A stretch of DNA of 64,000 nt, from positions 1 through 64,000 of the forward strand of contig JBDHYF010000002.1 in the NCBI GenBank assembly GCA_039811185.1, in the 5' to 3' direction. Numbering within the stretch: position 1 is the stretch's first letter; every line of letters starts with the position of its first letter. Both the position numbers and the translations under genes were made by a program. Below the pieces are notes generated by a model that worked only from the letters and a program-made list of their open reading frames with translations, did not search any database and was not told the DNA's origin. The stretch is from JAEZDR01 sp039811185. Its GTDB lineage: Bacteria; Bacteroidota; Bacteroidia; Chitinophagales; Chitinophagaceae. Positions 41,218 to 49,726 of the stretch are shown here, piece by piece.

Positions 41218-42369
41218 ATGGGTATTGCCGAAACCGTGGTGTTGTGCGTTGCCAGTTTGTTCATAGCCGGTTACCTCCTGCTTCTCTATACTTATACTCA
41301 CTGGTTTCAGAAATTGAAATCCTTTAAGCTGTCGGCCGCCCGGCCCCTAACCTCCTTTACTGTGGTAATACCGGCGCGGAACGAAGCATTAAATATCGGA
41401 AACTGTTTGCAATCCATTTTCAACGGAAGTTATCCGGAAGCATTATTTGAAGTAATTGTTGTGGATGATTATTCGGACGACGGCACGCCTTCAGTGGTAG
41501 CAGCCTGGACACTGCGCCATCCGAATGTAAGAGGCGTTGCACTGAAAGATTATGTTCAAAATCCTTTAAACGCTTACAAAAAAAAAGCAATTGAAATTGC
41601 TGTTGCGGAATCGAAGCACGATTGGATTGTAACCACAGATGCAGATTGTGTTTTACCGCCTGAGTGGCTTCATTATTACGATAATTTCATTCAGCTTAAC
41701 GACGCTTGTTTTGTTGGTGCGCCGGTATTGTTTAAAAGTGGGAAAGGCTTTTTGAGCATTTTTCAGCAACTCGATTTTATTACTCTTCAGGGCATTACGG
41801 CAGCTTCGGTGAGCGCCGGGTTTCACAGCATGTGCAATGGTGCTAACCTGGCCTATCGTAAAGATGTTTTTCAGGCCGTTGGCGGTTTTGCAGGTATTGA
41901 CGCAGTGGCAAGCGGCGATGATATGTTGTTGATGCATAAAATCAGTACGGCTTATCCCGGGAAAACTGGATACCTGTTTTCACGAAATGCCGTTGCGGAA
42001 ACGAAGGCCGAAACCTCGTTAAAAAGCTTCTTCAATCAGCGGATTCGCTGGGCAAGTAAAAGCACGTTTTACAGTGATAAGAAAGTAAAAAACGTTTTAA
42101 TTTTTGTATACGCCGTCAACCTTTTGCTAACCGGTTTATTTTGCGCGTCTTTTTTCCATCACCATTTATGGTACTACTTCCTGGTTTTTCTTGCATTGAA
42201 AGCGGCGGTAGAATTCATTTTCCTTGTGTTTGTAACGAGCTTTTTCAAAAAGCGGGCATTGCTTCCCTATTTTTTTGTGCTGCAGCCTTTTCATATTATC
42301 TACACAGTTGCAGCCGGCTTTTTTGGATTGATGGGTAGTTATTCGTGGAAGGGACGAACCGTAAAATAA
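41218..42369 (+). CDS. family 2 glycosyltransferase with membrane segments
   Basis: The protein has 383 residues. One N-terminal helix (VVLCVASLFIAGYLLLLYTY) is followed by a GT-A domain: FTVVIPARNEALNIGNCLQSIF, VIVVDDYSDDGT, IVTTDADCVLPPEWL, SGDDMLLMHKI and the acceptor-side FNQRIRWASKS (QxxRW-like). Three C-terminal helices follow. This matches processive-like or membrane GT2 enzymes of surface polysaccharide or glycolipid synthesis. The acceptor is unknown. It diverges from marR with ~105 bases between starts. Confidence 0.88.
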   Translation: MGIAETVVLCVASLFIAGYLLLLYTYTHWFQKLKSFKLSAARPLTSFTVVIPARNEALNIGNCLQSIFNGSYPEALFEVIVVDDYSDDGTPSVVAAWTLRHPNVRGVALKDYVQNPLNAYKKKAIEIAVAESKHDWIVTTDADCVLPPEWLHYYDNFIQLNDACFVGAPVLFKSGKGFLSIFQQLDFITLQGITAASVSAGFHSMCNGANLAYRKDVFQAVGGFAGIDAVASGDDMLLMHKISTAYPGKTGYLFSRNAVAETKAETSLKSFFNQRIRWASKSTFYSDKKVKNVLIFVYAVNLLLTGLFCASFFHHHLWYYFLVFLALKAAVEFIFLVFVTSFFKKRALLPYFFVLQPFHIIYTVAAGFFGLMGSYSWKGRTVK

Positions 42370-42416
42370 TTGGCAGAGCGAACTGTCAACCGGATATTTT
42401 TGCATTTTTAATTGGA

Positions 42417-44255
42417 ATGAGCGATCATATTTTACACGAATGCGGTATTGCCTTTATCCGCCTGAAGAAACCGTTTTCTTATTTTTTAGAAAAGTACGGT
42501 TCGGTTTTATACGGAATCAATAAGCTGTATCTGCTAATGGAAAAGCAGCATAACCGTGGGCAGGACGGCGCCGGCATTGCAACCGTTAAACTTGGCGTAA
42601 CCAACGGATACCCGTATTTAAAACGCATAAGAAGCAACCAAACGCAGCCGCTCACTGACATATTTTCTACCGTTTCCGCCGAGGTTCGTGAACTGGAGCG
42701 CTATCATAAAAATGTTCATCAACATCCCGAACTCATGAAGGGTCATCTTTCCTTTATGGGTGAGTTAATGCTTGGCCATCTTCGGTATGGCACACAGGGA
42801 AAAAATGAAGTGGAGTACTGCCATCCGTTTATTAAGCGCGATGTAGTGCCCGCAAAAAACCTTTGTCTTGCAGGAAATTTCAATCTTGTAAATACAGAAG
42901 AGCTTTTTAAATACTTAGGGATTACGCCCGGACCGCTGCAACAAAAAAGTGATCTTTCGGCCATGATGGAAGTCATTCATCATTTCATGCTCGAGTCCAT
43001 GAAGCACGGTCAGGATCCGGATATTCAAACAGCGCTTAGCCGCTCCTGCGCTTTATTTGACGGAGGTTATACAATTGGCGGACTAACCGGAAACGGCGCT
43101 TCATTTATTGTACGCGATGCGCATGGAATACGGCCCGCCTATTATATGGAAGATGATGAGGTTATCGTTGCAGCAAGCGAACGAGCCGCCATAAGAACTG
43201 CTTTTAACGTGCCGGAGAATGTTGTTTGCGAACTGCCGCCGGGCCACGCAATGCTCGTCGACGCGGACGGATCAATGCGTATTGAAGCCGTGATGGAAAC
43301 GAAAGAGCGGCGCGCTTGCAGCTTTGAGCGAATTTATTTCAGCCGAGGAAGCGATGAAAAAATATACCGCGAAAGAATTGCGCTCGGCCATCATTTAAGT
43401 GAAGGCGTTTTAAAGGCGGTGAACTACGATTTAAAGAACACCATCTTTTCTTACATCCCCAACACGGCAGAGATTGCGTTTTACGGGCTGTGCAAAGGAA
43501 TGGAAGACTATCTCAATGCAATAAAAACAGAAAGAATACTAAGTTGGGGCGCCAATATAGATGCGGACAAACTCAGCGAGATGATCAGCCGCCGCATCCG
43601 GCAGGAAAAAATTGCTATCAAAGATGTAAAACTGCGCACGTTTATCACCGACGACAGCAACCGCGATGAAATGGTGCAGCACGTTTACGACATTACCTAC
43701 GGAACCGTGAAGCCCGATGACACGCTTGTGGTGATTGACGACTCTATTGTGCGCGGAACTACGTTAAAAAAGAGTATTATAAAAATGCTCGCTCGCCTCC
43801 TGCCTAAAAAAATAATTATCGTTTCCTCTGCACCTCAAATCAGATATCCCGATTGTTATGGCATCGACATGAGCAGGCTGGGCGATTTTGTGGCTTTCAA
43901 TGCCGTTATTCGCCTTCATCGAAAAAATGGGAGTTCTGTTCCGCTGTCTGTGTATAATCAGTGTCTGGACGCATCAGAGAAAAATCGGTTGCACGAAATC
44001 AACTTTGTAAAGGAGATTTACAGCGCATTTTCAACGGAAGAAATAACGAAAGAAATTGCTGCGCTGGTAACGCCTTCCGACGTAAACATACCGGTTGAGT
44101 TGATTTATCAAACGATAGAAAGTTTGCACAAGGCTTGCCCCACGAACACGGGCGACTGGTATTTTACGGGCAACTATCCTACGCCCGGGGGTAACCGCGT
44201 TGCCAACAAAGCGTTCATGAATTATATGGAAGGAAAAAACGAGAGAAGTTATTGA
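42417..44255 (+). CDS. amidophosphoribosyltransferase-like enzyme (PurF family, long Bacteroidota form)
   Basis: 612 residues from ATG 42417 (MSDHILHECGIAFIR); frames upstream overlap the preceding gene and are not needed. Nucleophile Cys in HECGIAF starts a class II glutaminase domain with QHNRGQDGAGIA, LMLGHLRYGTQG, LAGNFNLVN and GNGASFIVRDAHGIRPAYY. The phosphoribosyltransferase half has the PRPP loop LVVIDDSIVRGTTLKKSIIKML and FSRGSDEKIYRERIALG. It would make 5-phosphoribosylamine for purine synthesis. It is ~100 residues longer than the E. coli enzyme, chiefly at the C-terminus. The genome may hold a second, standard purF; this could not be checked. Confidence 0.85.
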   Translation: MSDHILHECGIAFIRLKKPFSYFLEKYGSVLYGINKLYLLMEKQHNRGQDGAGIATVKLGVTNGYPYLKRIRSNQTQPLTDIFSTVSAEVRELERYHKNVHQHPELMKGHLSFMGELMLGHLRYGTQGKNEVEYCHPFIKRDVVPAKNLCLAGNFNLVNTEELFKYLGITPGPLQQKSDLSAMMEVIHHFMLESMKHGQDPDIQTALSRSCALFDGGYTIGGLTGNGASFIVRDAHGIRPAYYMEDDEVIVAASERAAIRTAFNVPENVVCELPPGHAMLVDADGSMRIEAVMETKERRACSFERIYFSRGSDEKIYRERIALGHHLSEGVLKAVNYDLKNTIFSYIPNTAEIAFYGLCKGMEDYLNAIKTERILSWGANIDADKLSEMISRRIRQEKIAIKDVKLRTFITDDSNRDEMVQHVYDITYGTVKPDDTLVVIDDSIVRGTTLKKSIIKMLARLLPKKIIIVSSAPQIRYPDCYGIDMSRLGDFVAFNAVIRLHRKNGSSVPLSVYNQCLDASEKNRLHEINFVKEIYSAFSTEEITKEIAALVTPSDVNIPVELIYQTIESLHKACPTNTGDWYFTGNYPTPGGNRVANKAFMNYMEGKNERSY

Positions 44256-44260
44256 TGCGG

Positions 44261-45568
44261 TTAATCTTTACGCATAATATCGGCGCCTAAAGCAGTGAGC
44301 CTTTCATCAAAAAACTGATATCCGCGATCGATCTGTTCAATATTTTGAATGGTACTTTTCCCCTCTGCCGATAAAGCCGCTATCAGCAGCGCTACGCCGG
44401 CTCTGATGTCGGGACTCGTCATGGTAATGCCCTTCAGCTTTTGTTGCCGGCCATATCCCAAAACCGTTGCGCGGTGCGGATCGCAGAGAATAATCTGAGC
44501 GCCCATCTCAATCAGTTTATCTACAAAAAACAACCTGCTTTCAAACATTTTCTGGTGAATGATGATGTTGCCTTTTGCCTGAATAGCCACCACGAGGGCA
44601 ACGCTCAAAAGGTCGGGTGTGAAGCCGGGCCAGGGATGATCGTAAAGTGTGAGTACTGTTCCATCATAAAATGGATGAATCTCGTAAACTTCCTGCTCGG
44701 GAATGATGATGTCGTCGTTTTCGAAACGTAACTCAATACCCATTTGCTGAAATTTGGATGGAATTACACCGAGACTGCCCACGGCCGCGTTTTGAATGCG
44801 AAGCTCGCTTTGAGTCATTGCCGCCAGTCCGATAAAGCTCCCAATTTCAATCATGTCGGGAAGCAGCGTATGCGTTGTGCCGCCGAGTTTTTCCACGCCT
44901 TCTATGTACAACAGATTACTGCCGACGCCGTAAATTTTTGCACCCATGGCAATCAGCATGTGGCAGAGCTGCTGCACGTAGGGCTCGCAGGCTGCATTAT
45001 AGATGCTGGTTTTTCCTTCAGCCAGCACAGCCGCCATAATAATGTTTGCGGTGCCGGTAACGGAAGGCTCGTCCAGCAGAATAAACTTACCCTTTAAACC
45101 ATTTGTAGAAAGATCGAAACATCCTCCTTCTTCGTTATAAACAAAATGAGCACCCAGCGCCTCGAAACCTTTTATATGTGTATCAAGCCTGCGCCGTCCA
45201 ATTTTATCGCCGCCGGGTTTGGGCATTACCGCTTTTTTATAACGGGCAAGCAGCGGACCGGTAACCATTACACTACCTCTGAGTTTGGCAGATTTTTCTT
45301 TGAACTGCGCAGATGAAATGTATTCGAGATTGATGTCGTCCGCTTCAAAGCTATAACTGTGCTTACCGATTGCGGCAACCTTCACACCCATATCGCCCAA
45401 TAGTTCAATGAGCAGCAGCACATCCGTAATTAGAGGGATATTGTGAATGATGACTTTTTCGCGTGTGAGCAGTACAGCCGAAATAACCTGCAAGGCTTCA
45501 TTCTTTGCGCCCTGAGGCTGAATGCTGCCGCTGAGTTTATTGCCACCGTGTACAATGAAATTGCTCAT
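44261..45568 (-). CDS. murA: UDP-N-acetylglucosamine 1-carboxyvinyltransferase
   Basis: The protein has 435 residues and catalyses the first committed step of peptidoglycan precursor synthesis, transferring enolpyruvate to UDP-GlcNAc. GAKNEALQVISAVLLT, KLRGSVMVTGPLLARY, EPSVTGTANIIMAAVLAEG, PDMIEIGSFIGLAAM and SPDIRAGVALLIAALSAEG are canonical. The active-site loop reads KPGGDKIGRRRLDTHI: position 121 is Asp where E. coli has catalytic Cys115, a known natural substitution that gives fosfomycin insensitivity. DUF4290 is just upstream (3-base gap). Confidence 0.95.
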   Translation of the reverse strand: MSNFIVHGGNKLSGSIQPQGAKNEALQVISAVLLTREKVIIHNIPLITDVLLLIELLGDMGVKVAAIGKHSYSFEADDINLEYISSAQFKEKSAKLRGSVMVTGPLLARYKKAVMPKPGGDKIGRRRLDTHIKGFEALGAHFVYNEEGGCFDLSTNGLKGKFILLDEPSVTGTANIIMAAVLAEGKTSIYNAACEPYVQQLCHMLIAMGAKIYGVGSNLLYIEGVEKLGGTTHTLLPDMIEIGSFIGLAAMTQSELRIQNAAVGSLGVIPSKFQQMGIELRFENDDIIIPEQEVYEIHPFYDGTVLTLYDHPWPGFTPDLLSVALVVAIQAKGNIIIHQKMFESRLFFVDKLIEMGAQIILCDPHRATVLGYGRQQKLKGITMTSPDIRAGVALLIAALSAEGKSTIQNIEQIDRGYQFFDERLTALGADIMRKD

Positions 45569-45571
45569 CCG

Positions 45572-46276
45572 TTATTTAAATCTCTTTTTAAACTGGTTTT
45601 GATTATTGCGATTGCGGTTTTGATTGTTATTACTGCGATTGTCGCGGCTGTTTCTGTTGTTGCCGTTTCCATTGCGGTTGCCTTTAAACTGTTGTCGGTT
45701 TTTGCCGCTGCGCGGATAGTCGTCGCGTTCAAAAGTTTGACGGTGTTTGATGTAAGGCGTTGCACTGAACTCGAGATCGCCGCCGGTAATGCTGTTCAGC
45801 TCGTTCCGGATAGCGTCGTCTTGCACAAGCTCTTTATGCCAGTTAGAGTATGCCAGTTTCATGTAGTAAGCAATGCTGTTGGCAAAGCCTAATTTTTTTT
45901 CTGTATCCTGCTCGTTCAGCGCCTTTTTAATAACGAGCTCAAGATTTTTACCGAGATGAGAATATTTCGGATAGCGCTTTGGGTAAGGAATCGGATTGGG
46001 CTTAGACTTATATGTTTCGCGTTGCGGAATGGGATAAGGGCTCTCAATATCCAACTGGAAATCGCTCAGATAAAACAAGTGATCCCAAAGTATATGTTTG
46101 AAATTTTCAACCGTTTTCAGTTGCGGGTTCAGCGCACCCATCAGTTCAATTATTACTTCGGCTTGTTGTTGCCGATGGGCTTTATCTTCAATCGTCAAAA
46201 CGTAGTTAACCATTCTTTGAATATGCCGTCCATATTCACGCATATTCAAAAGTGTACGTGTAGTGTTATACTCCAT
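45572..46276 (-). CDS. DUF4290 domain-containing protein
   Basis: The protein has 234 residues. The N-terminal ~185 residues (MEYNTTRTLLNMREYGRHIQRMVNYVL, IIELMGALNPQLKTVENFKHILWDHLFYLSDFQLDIESPYP, YPKYSHLGKNLELVIKKAL) match the Bacteroidota DUF4290 family of unknown function. The C-terminal ~50 residues are a low-complexity Asn/Arg/Gln tail (for example NRNGNGNNRNSRDNRSNNNQ), suggesting RNA or polyanion binding. It is co-transcribed with murA, three bases apart. Confidence 0.88.
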   Translation of the reverse strand: MEYNTTRTLLNMREYGRHIQRMVNYVLTIEDKAHRQQQAEVIIELMGALNPQLKTVENFKHILWDHLFYLSDFQLDIESPYPIPQRETYKSKPNPIPYPKRYPKYSHLGKNLELVIKKALNEQDTEKKLGFANSIAYYMKLAYSNWHKELVQDDAIRNELNSITGGDLEFSATPYIKHRQTFERDDYPRSGKNRQQFKGNRNGNGNNRNSRDNRSNNNQNRNRNNQNQFKKRFK

Positions 46277-46376
46277 AAAAAAATAGCTGACAAATGTAAA
46301 GAATGCTTTGTTTTAAGAAATGTTTTTTTAGGTTGGCAGCAAGCATTCGAATATAGCACAAAAACCTTATCTCACG

Positions 46377-46403
46377 AAAAAAGGACGCCGAAGCATCCTT
46401 TTT
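46377..46403 (-). terminator. rho-independent terminator with TTCG loop
   Basis: On the minus strand AAAAAGGATGC pairs with GCGTCCTTTTT around a TTCG tetraloop (one G.T pair), 23 bases after the META-domain gene stop. Confidence 0.8.
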
Positions 46404-46425
46404 AAAACCAATTAACGTGCTCACT

Positions 46426-47514
46426 CTACCAATTTTGCATACTGTCCGTGTTGTTGCTATGAGTGGTGTCGTCCGCTTTTTTCGAAAAACGCAAAACCAT
46501 TTTATCACCACTTTTTAAAATAACGTCGTTGCCATCCGTTTCATAACTGTTTACACTTTTTAGCATGTCGATAAAGGCTTGTTCATCTACGCCGCCTTTA
46601 CAATCGAAGCCCGTTGTGGTGGAAATATCATCGAAATGAAGGCTGCTGCCATCAGAAACAATTTTTCCCCTGATGCCGTTGCAGCCCGTGAAGCCTGTAA
46701 AACTTCCGTTTTCAATAAAGAGGTTCAATCGGGGCATCTGATAAAGATTTCCATTTGCAGCAACAAAAAACTGATTATTCCAGGTTACCGTTTCGCCTTC
46801 CCTATTTACATATTGTAACTGGCTGTGGCCATATTCCTCATTTAAATTTTCTTCCACGTGGCCGGTTAAAATGTTTTTATTCGAATTTAAAATGTCCGGC
46901 TTATCCGAGGTAGGTGCAGATGTTTTGTTTACCACTTTTTCCGAGCCAAGAATCGATTTTTTCGGATCGGCTTTACGTGCATTTGCTGTGGTTGAACTTG
47001 TTTTGCTGTCGCGAACACCAATGGTAGTTTCCGGAGTTACTGTTTCCGATCCGTAGTGATAGGTAGTGGTAAGCCATGCCGGAGTGCTTCTTACACCTGC
47101 ATAATAGTTATCGAAAGAGGCGGTGTCGAGGCGCCAGTTGGCCGCTACTTCGGGCGTAAAGCTAAGGTTCCACGAGCCATACAAAGGAGAGTTATCTACC
47201 CTCGGTTCAACTTCATATACGGTTACATAAGGCACCCAGGGATTGTTCACAGTGTAGTTAGAGTTATAATCGTAACCGATAGAGTAATTTGTAATTTTCA
47301 GACTGGGATTGGTTGATGTGGACGCTGTTGTTTTCATAGACACTTCAGATTCAGGAGCATCCGTAACCGTGGTGGTAGCATTAACTGTGGCGGTTGCAGA
47401 GGGCTCGCTTGTTTCTGTGGTGGAACCGCTATAAACTGTTGCGTCGTCTGACTTAGTGGTGCTGCAATAGCTTAGCAGGAAACAGAGTGGCAGCCCAAAT
47501 AATAGTTTTTTCAT
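46426..47514 (-). CDS. META-domain lipoprotein
   Basis: 362 residues from ATG 47514 (MKKLLFGLPLCFLLSYCSTT), with a lipoprotein signal. A Thr/Ser-rich low-complexity stretch (~22-75) leads to a middle region with repeated Tyr/Trp/Pro motifs (SIGYDYNSNYTVNNPWVPYVTVYEVEPRVDNSPLYGSWNL). The C-terminal ~100 residues form a META/HslJ-like domain: LFIENGSFTGFTGCNGIRGKIVSDG, HFDDISTTTGFDCKGG and NDVILKSGDKMVLRF. META lipoproteins are linked to heat-shock or novobiocin tolerance in enterobacteria; here the role is unknown. It is monocistronic with a terminator. Confidence 0.82.
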   Translation of the reverse strand: MKKLLFGLPLCFLLSYCSTTKSDDATVYSGSTTETSEPSATATVNATTTVTDAPESEVSMKTTASTSTNPSLKITNYSIGYDYNSNYTVNNPWVPYVTVYEVEPRVDNSPLYGSWNLSFTPEVAANWRLDTASFDNYYAGVRSTPAWLTTTYHYGSETVTPETTIGVRDSKTSSTTANARKADPKKSILGSEKVVNKTSAPTSDKPDILNSNKNILTGHVEENLNEEYGHSQLQYVNREGETVTWNNQFFVAANGNLYQMPRLNLFIENGSFTGFTGCNGIRGKIVSDGSSLHFDDISTTTGFDCKGGVDEQAFIDMLKSVNSYETDGNDVILKSGDKMVLRFSKKADDTTHSNNTDSMQNW

Positions 47515-47627
47515 AGTTATCAAGTTTGTTTAATGATAACCATAATTTATGCCACTGAAAGCGCAAGTCCGCATGGTTGCTGAAATACAGCGGATAATTA
47601 GTTGATTGTGACGATCGAAAAAAATCT

Positions 47628-48911
47628 TTAAAAGTGCAGGCGTGCGTTTCCGGCAAACTCTTTTGATGTGTTTGCCATACCAAAACGAAAGGCAATAAAA
47701 GCAAGCGCGGCGGCACTTCCAAACAAGAAGATTGAATTGTAAAAAAGTGCAGGATATAAGTTCGGAAGCTCTACATCAAAAACGGCAGAAAAGCCCTGCA
47801 ATCCGAGTAACAGCTCATTCATAAGAGCAAAAAAGGTAAAGGAAAGCATAGATGCTTTAGCGCCGGAATATTTTGTGTTAATGATTTGGCGGGCCGATAA
47901 TTCCGTTAATAAAAACAGGCTTACAAAGATGAGGAAGATCAGGTGCAGATATCCTACAACGATAGACCGGTATCCGAATACAAGATGGCTGAGTGCCGGA
48001 AAAGCGGTAACCGCCTGCAACAACACTTTCAGCGTATAAGCCGACAATGAAATAAATATCAGCAGCGCGCTGATGTTTTTATAGCGAAGTTGAAACACCG
48101 AAAAGTTTTTGAAAACAAAAAGCAGAAAACTGGTAACTGCGCCGATAAGCAATATGGCTGTAACAATGTTATTGATGAGCACGGGGATAAGAATGCCCTT
48201 CCATAAGAAGGTGAGGAAGTAAGCAGGAATGCAGGCAATTACAATGAGGTAATAGAAGGTTGAAAGATAGCTTTGATTGAGTGGAAACTTTTGCAAATTG
48301 TGCAGCAAAAGCGCAAGAATTGTAAAGCTGAAAAAACCGTTGTATTGAAAATGAAGAAACCAATAAAGCGCATTGTGGTTCATGAAGGCATGTGTATTTC
48401 CGATAATGGTGAGATATGCGAGCACATAGGGACCGATAGACGATATCACTAAAAAGAACAATGCCGCTTTTACAAAACGCTGCGGGAAATTTGTGCTTCT
48501 GTCTGAATTCGGATTTGCTAAATAGGGTTGTCGGTTTAAATCCTTCCAAACCGTGTACGCAAAATAATACGATACAAAAAGAGAAGCCGTTGAAAACAGA
48601 ATGGAGATGCCTTTATAACCCTGCAAAATGAAACTGATCATCATGCCATAATTCACAACGGAAGAGATGAGCAGGTAGTTGTTCCAGCGCTTTGCATTCG
48701 TTTCGAAGCCTTTTAAAAACTTATCGATAATGAGTACGTTCAGCAAAAAACCAATCCATCCGGCAAAAGCAAAATGTGAATGCGAGTGCAGCAGGTTTTT
48801 CTGATCGATAAAAGGAATATAATACACCTGATTGTAGCGCAGGCAAAGACCAAGAAATGCAACGATAGCCAAATTCAGAACGGCCAGTTTATACCAAAGT
48901 GTTTTATTCAT
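47628..48911 (-). CDS. polytopic membrane protein with HSHSHF motif (possible heme-copper oxidase subunit I relative)
   Basis: About 427 residues from ATG 48911 (MNKTLWYKLAVLNLAIVAFLG). Roughly twelve hydrophobic helices cover the whole length. The N-terminal region has NLLHSHSHFAFAGWIGFLL, and later helices carry further His (MNHNALYWFLHFQYNGFFSF, LVFGYRSIVVGYLHLIFL). His pairs in helices recall the CcoN/NorB-type heme-copper fold, but the full set of heme and copper ligands is not evident. Therefore a distant relative or a heme-binding or sensing protein is as likely. It stands alone between the META gene and recR. Confidence 0.6.
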   Translation of the reverse strand: MNKTLWYKLAVLNLAIVAFLGLCLRYNQVYYIPFIDQKNLLHSHSHFAFAGWIGFLLNVLIIDKFLKGFETNAKRWNNYLLISSVVNYGMMISFILQGYKGISILFSTASLFVSYYFAYTVWKDLNRQPYLANPNSDRSTNFPQRFVKAALFFLVISSIGPYVLAYLTIIGNTHAFMNHNALYWFLHFQYNGFFSFTILALLLHNLQKFPLNQSYLSTFYYLIVIACIPAYFLTFLWKGILIPVLINNIVTAILLIGAVTSFLLFVFKNFSVFQLRYKNISALLIFISLSAYTLKVLLQAVTAFPALSHLVFGYRSIVVGYLHLIFLIFVSLFLLTELSARQIINTKYSGAKASMLSFTFFALMNELLLGLQGFSAVFDVELPNLYPALFYNSIFLFGSAAALAFIAFRFGMANTSKEFAGNARLHF

Positions 48912-49053
48912 ACAGTAGCGCAAAGTTTACATTCCTATTAAAACCCGATGTGACTTTTATCATGCCAGCTAAAACATTCAATATTTTGCCGGTATGAAGC
49001 AAAATTCAAATTTAATAATATATGTGCAGCGATGCGCAAATGCTATACCACGG

Positions 49054-49671
49054 CTACGCTTTTACGTACTGTTGTACCGGTAGCCGGTTGGCTAAACTTC
49101 TTCCTAATGTAATTTCATCGGCATAATCCAGTTCGCCGCCAAAAGCAATGCCCCGGGCAATCGTAGTGATTTTGCAGGGATGGCTTTGCAGATGCTTCTG
49201 TATATAATAAATGGTGGTGTCGCCCTGAATGTTTGGGTTGAGTGCAAAGATGATTTCTTCAGTGCCGGAGTCGGTAACGCGCTGTATAAGCGGTTGTATA
49301 TTCAACTGGTCGGGGCCAATGCCATCGAGCGGCGATATGATTCCTCCCAACACATGATAAACGCCGTTAAATTGCTGTGTGCTTTCTATGGTGATAACGT
49401 CTTTAATGCTTTCAACAACGCAAATCATTTTCTTGTTGCGGAAAGATGAGCTGCAGATGCTGCAAACGGGTTTATCGCTGATATTGAAACACTGAGTACA
49501 ATAACCAATTTCGTTTCGGAGGCGATTAATGGTATCGGAAAAAAAAGTCACTTCTTCGCGCGGCTGCTTTAAAAGATGAAGCACGAGGCGCAGGGCAGTT
49601 TTTTTTCCAATGCCGGGCAGTTTCGCAAATTCTTTAACCGCATTTTCCAGTAAAACCGATGATAGCTGCAT
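49054..49671 (-). CDS. recR: recombination protein RecR
   Basis: The protein has 205 residues, full length. RecR acts with RecF/RecO in gap repair and loading of RecA. The helix-hairpin-helix FAKLPGIGKKTALRLVLHLL is followed by the Cys4 zinc finger CTQCFNISDKPVCSIC and the Toprim domain (MICVVESIKDVITIEST, YHVLGGIISPLDGIGPDQL, FALNPNIQGDTTIYYIQ). The Walker-like C-terminal ARGIAFGGELDYADEITLGRSL completes the family signature. Confidence 0.96.
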   Translation of the reverse strand: MQLSSVLLENAVKEFAKLPGIGKKTALRLVLHLLKQPREEVTFFSDTINRLRNEIGYCTQCFNISDKPVCSICSSSFRNKKMICVVESIKDVITIESTQQFNGVYHVLGGIISPLDGIGPDQLNIQPLIQRVTDSGTEEIIFALNPNIQGDTTIYYIQKHLQSHPCKITTIARGIAFGGELDYADEITLGRSLANRLPVQQYVKA

Positions 49672-49726
49672 AGTTGCAAATATAGTTGCCGCAATGCTTT
49701 TAAGCTGTTATAGTTGTTCGCGCGCT

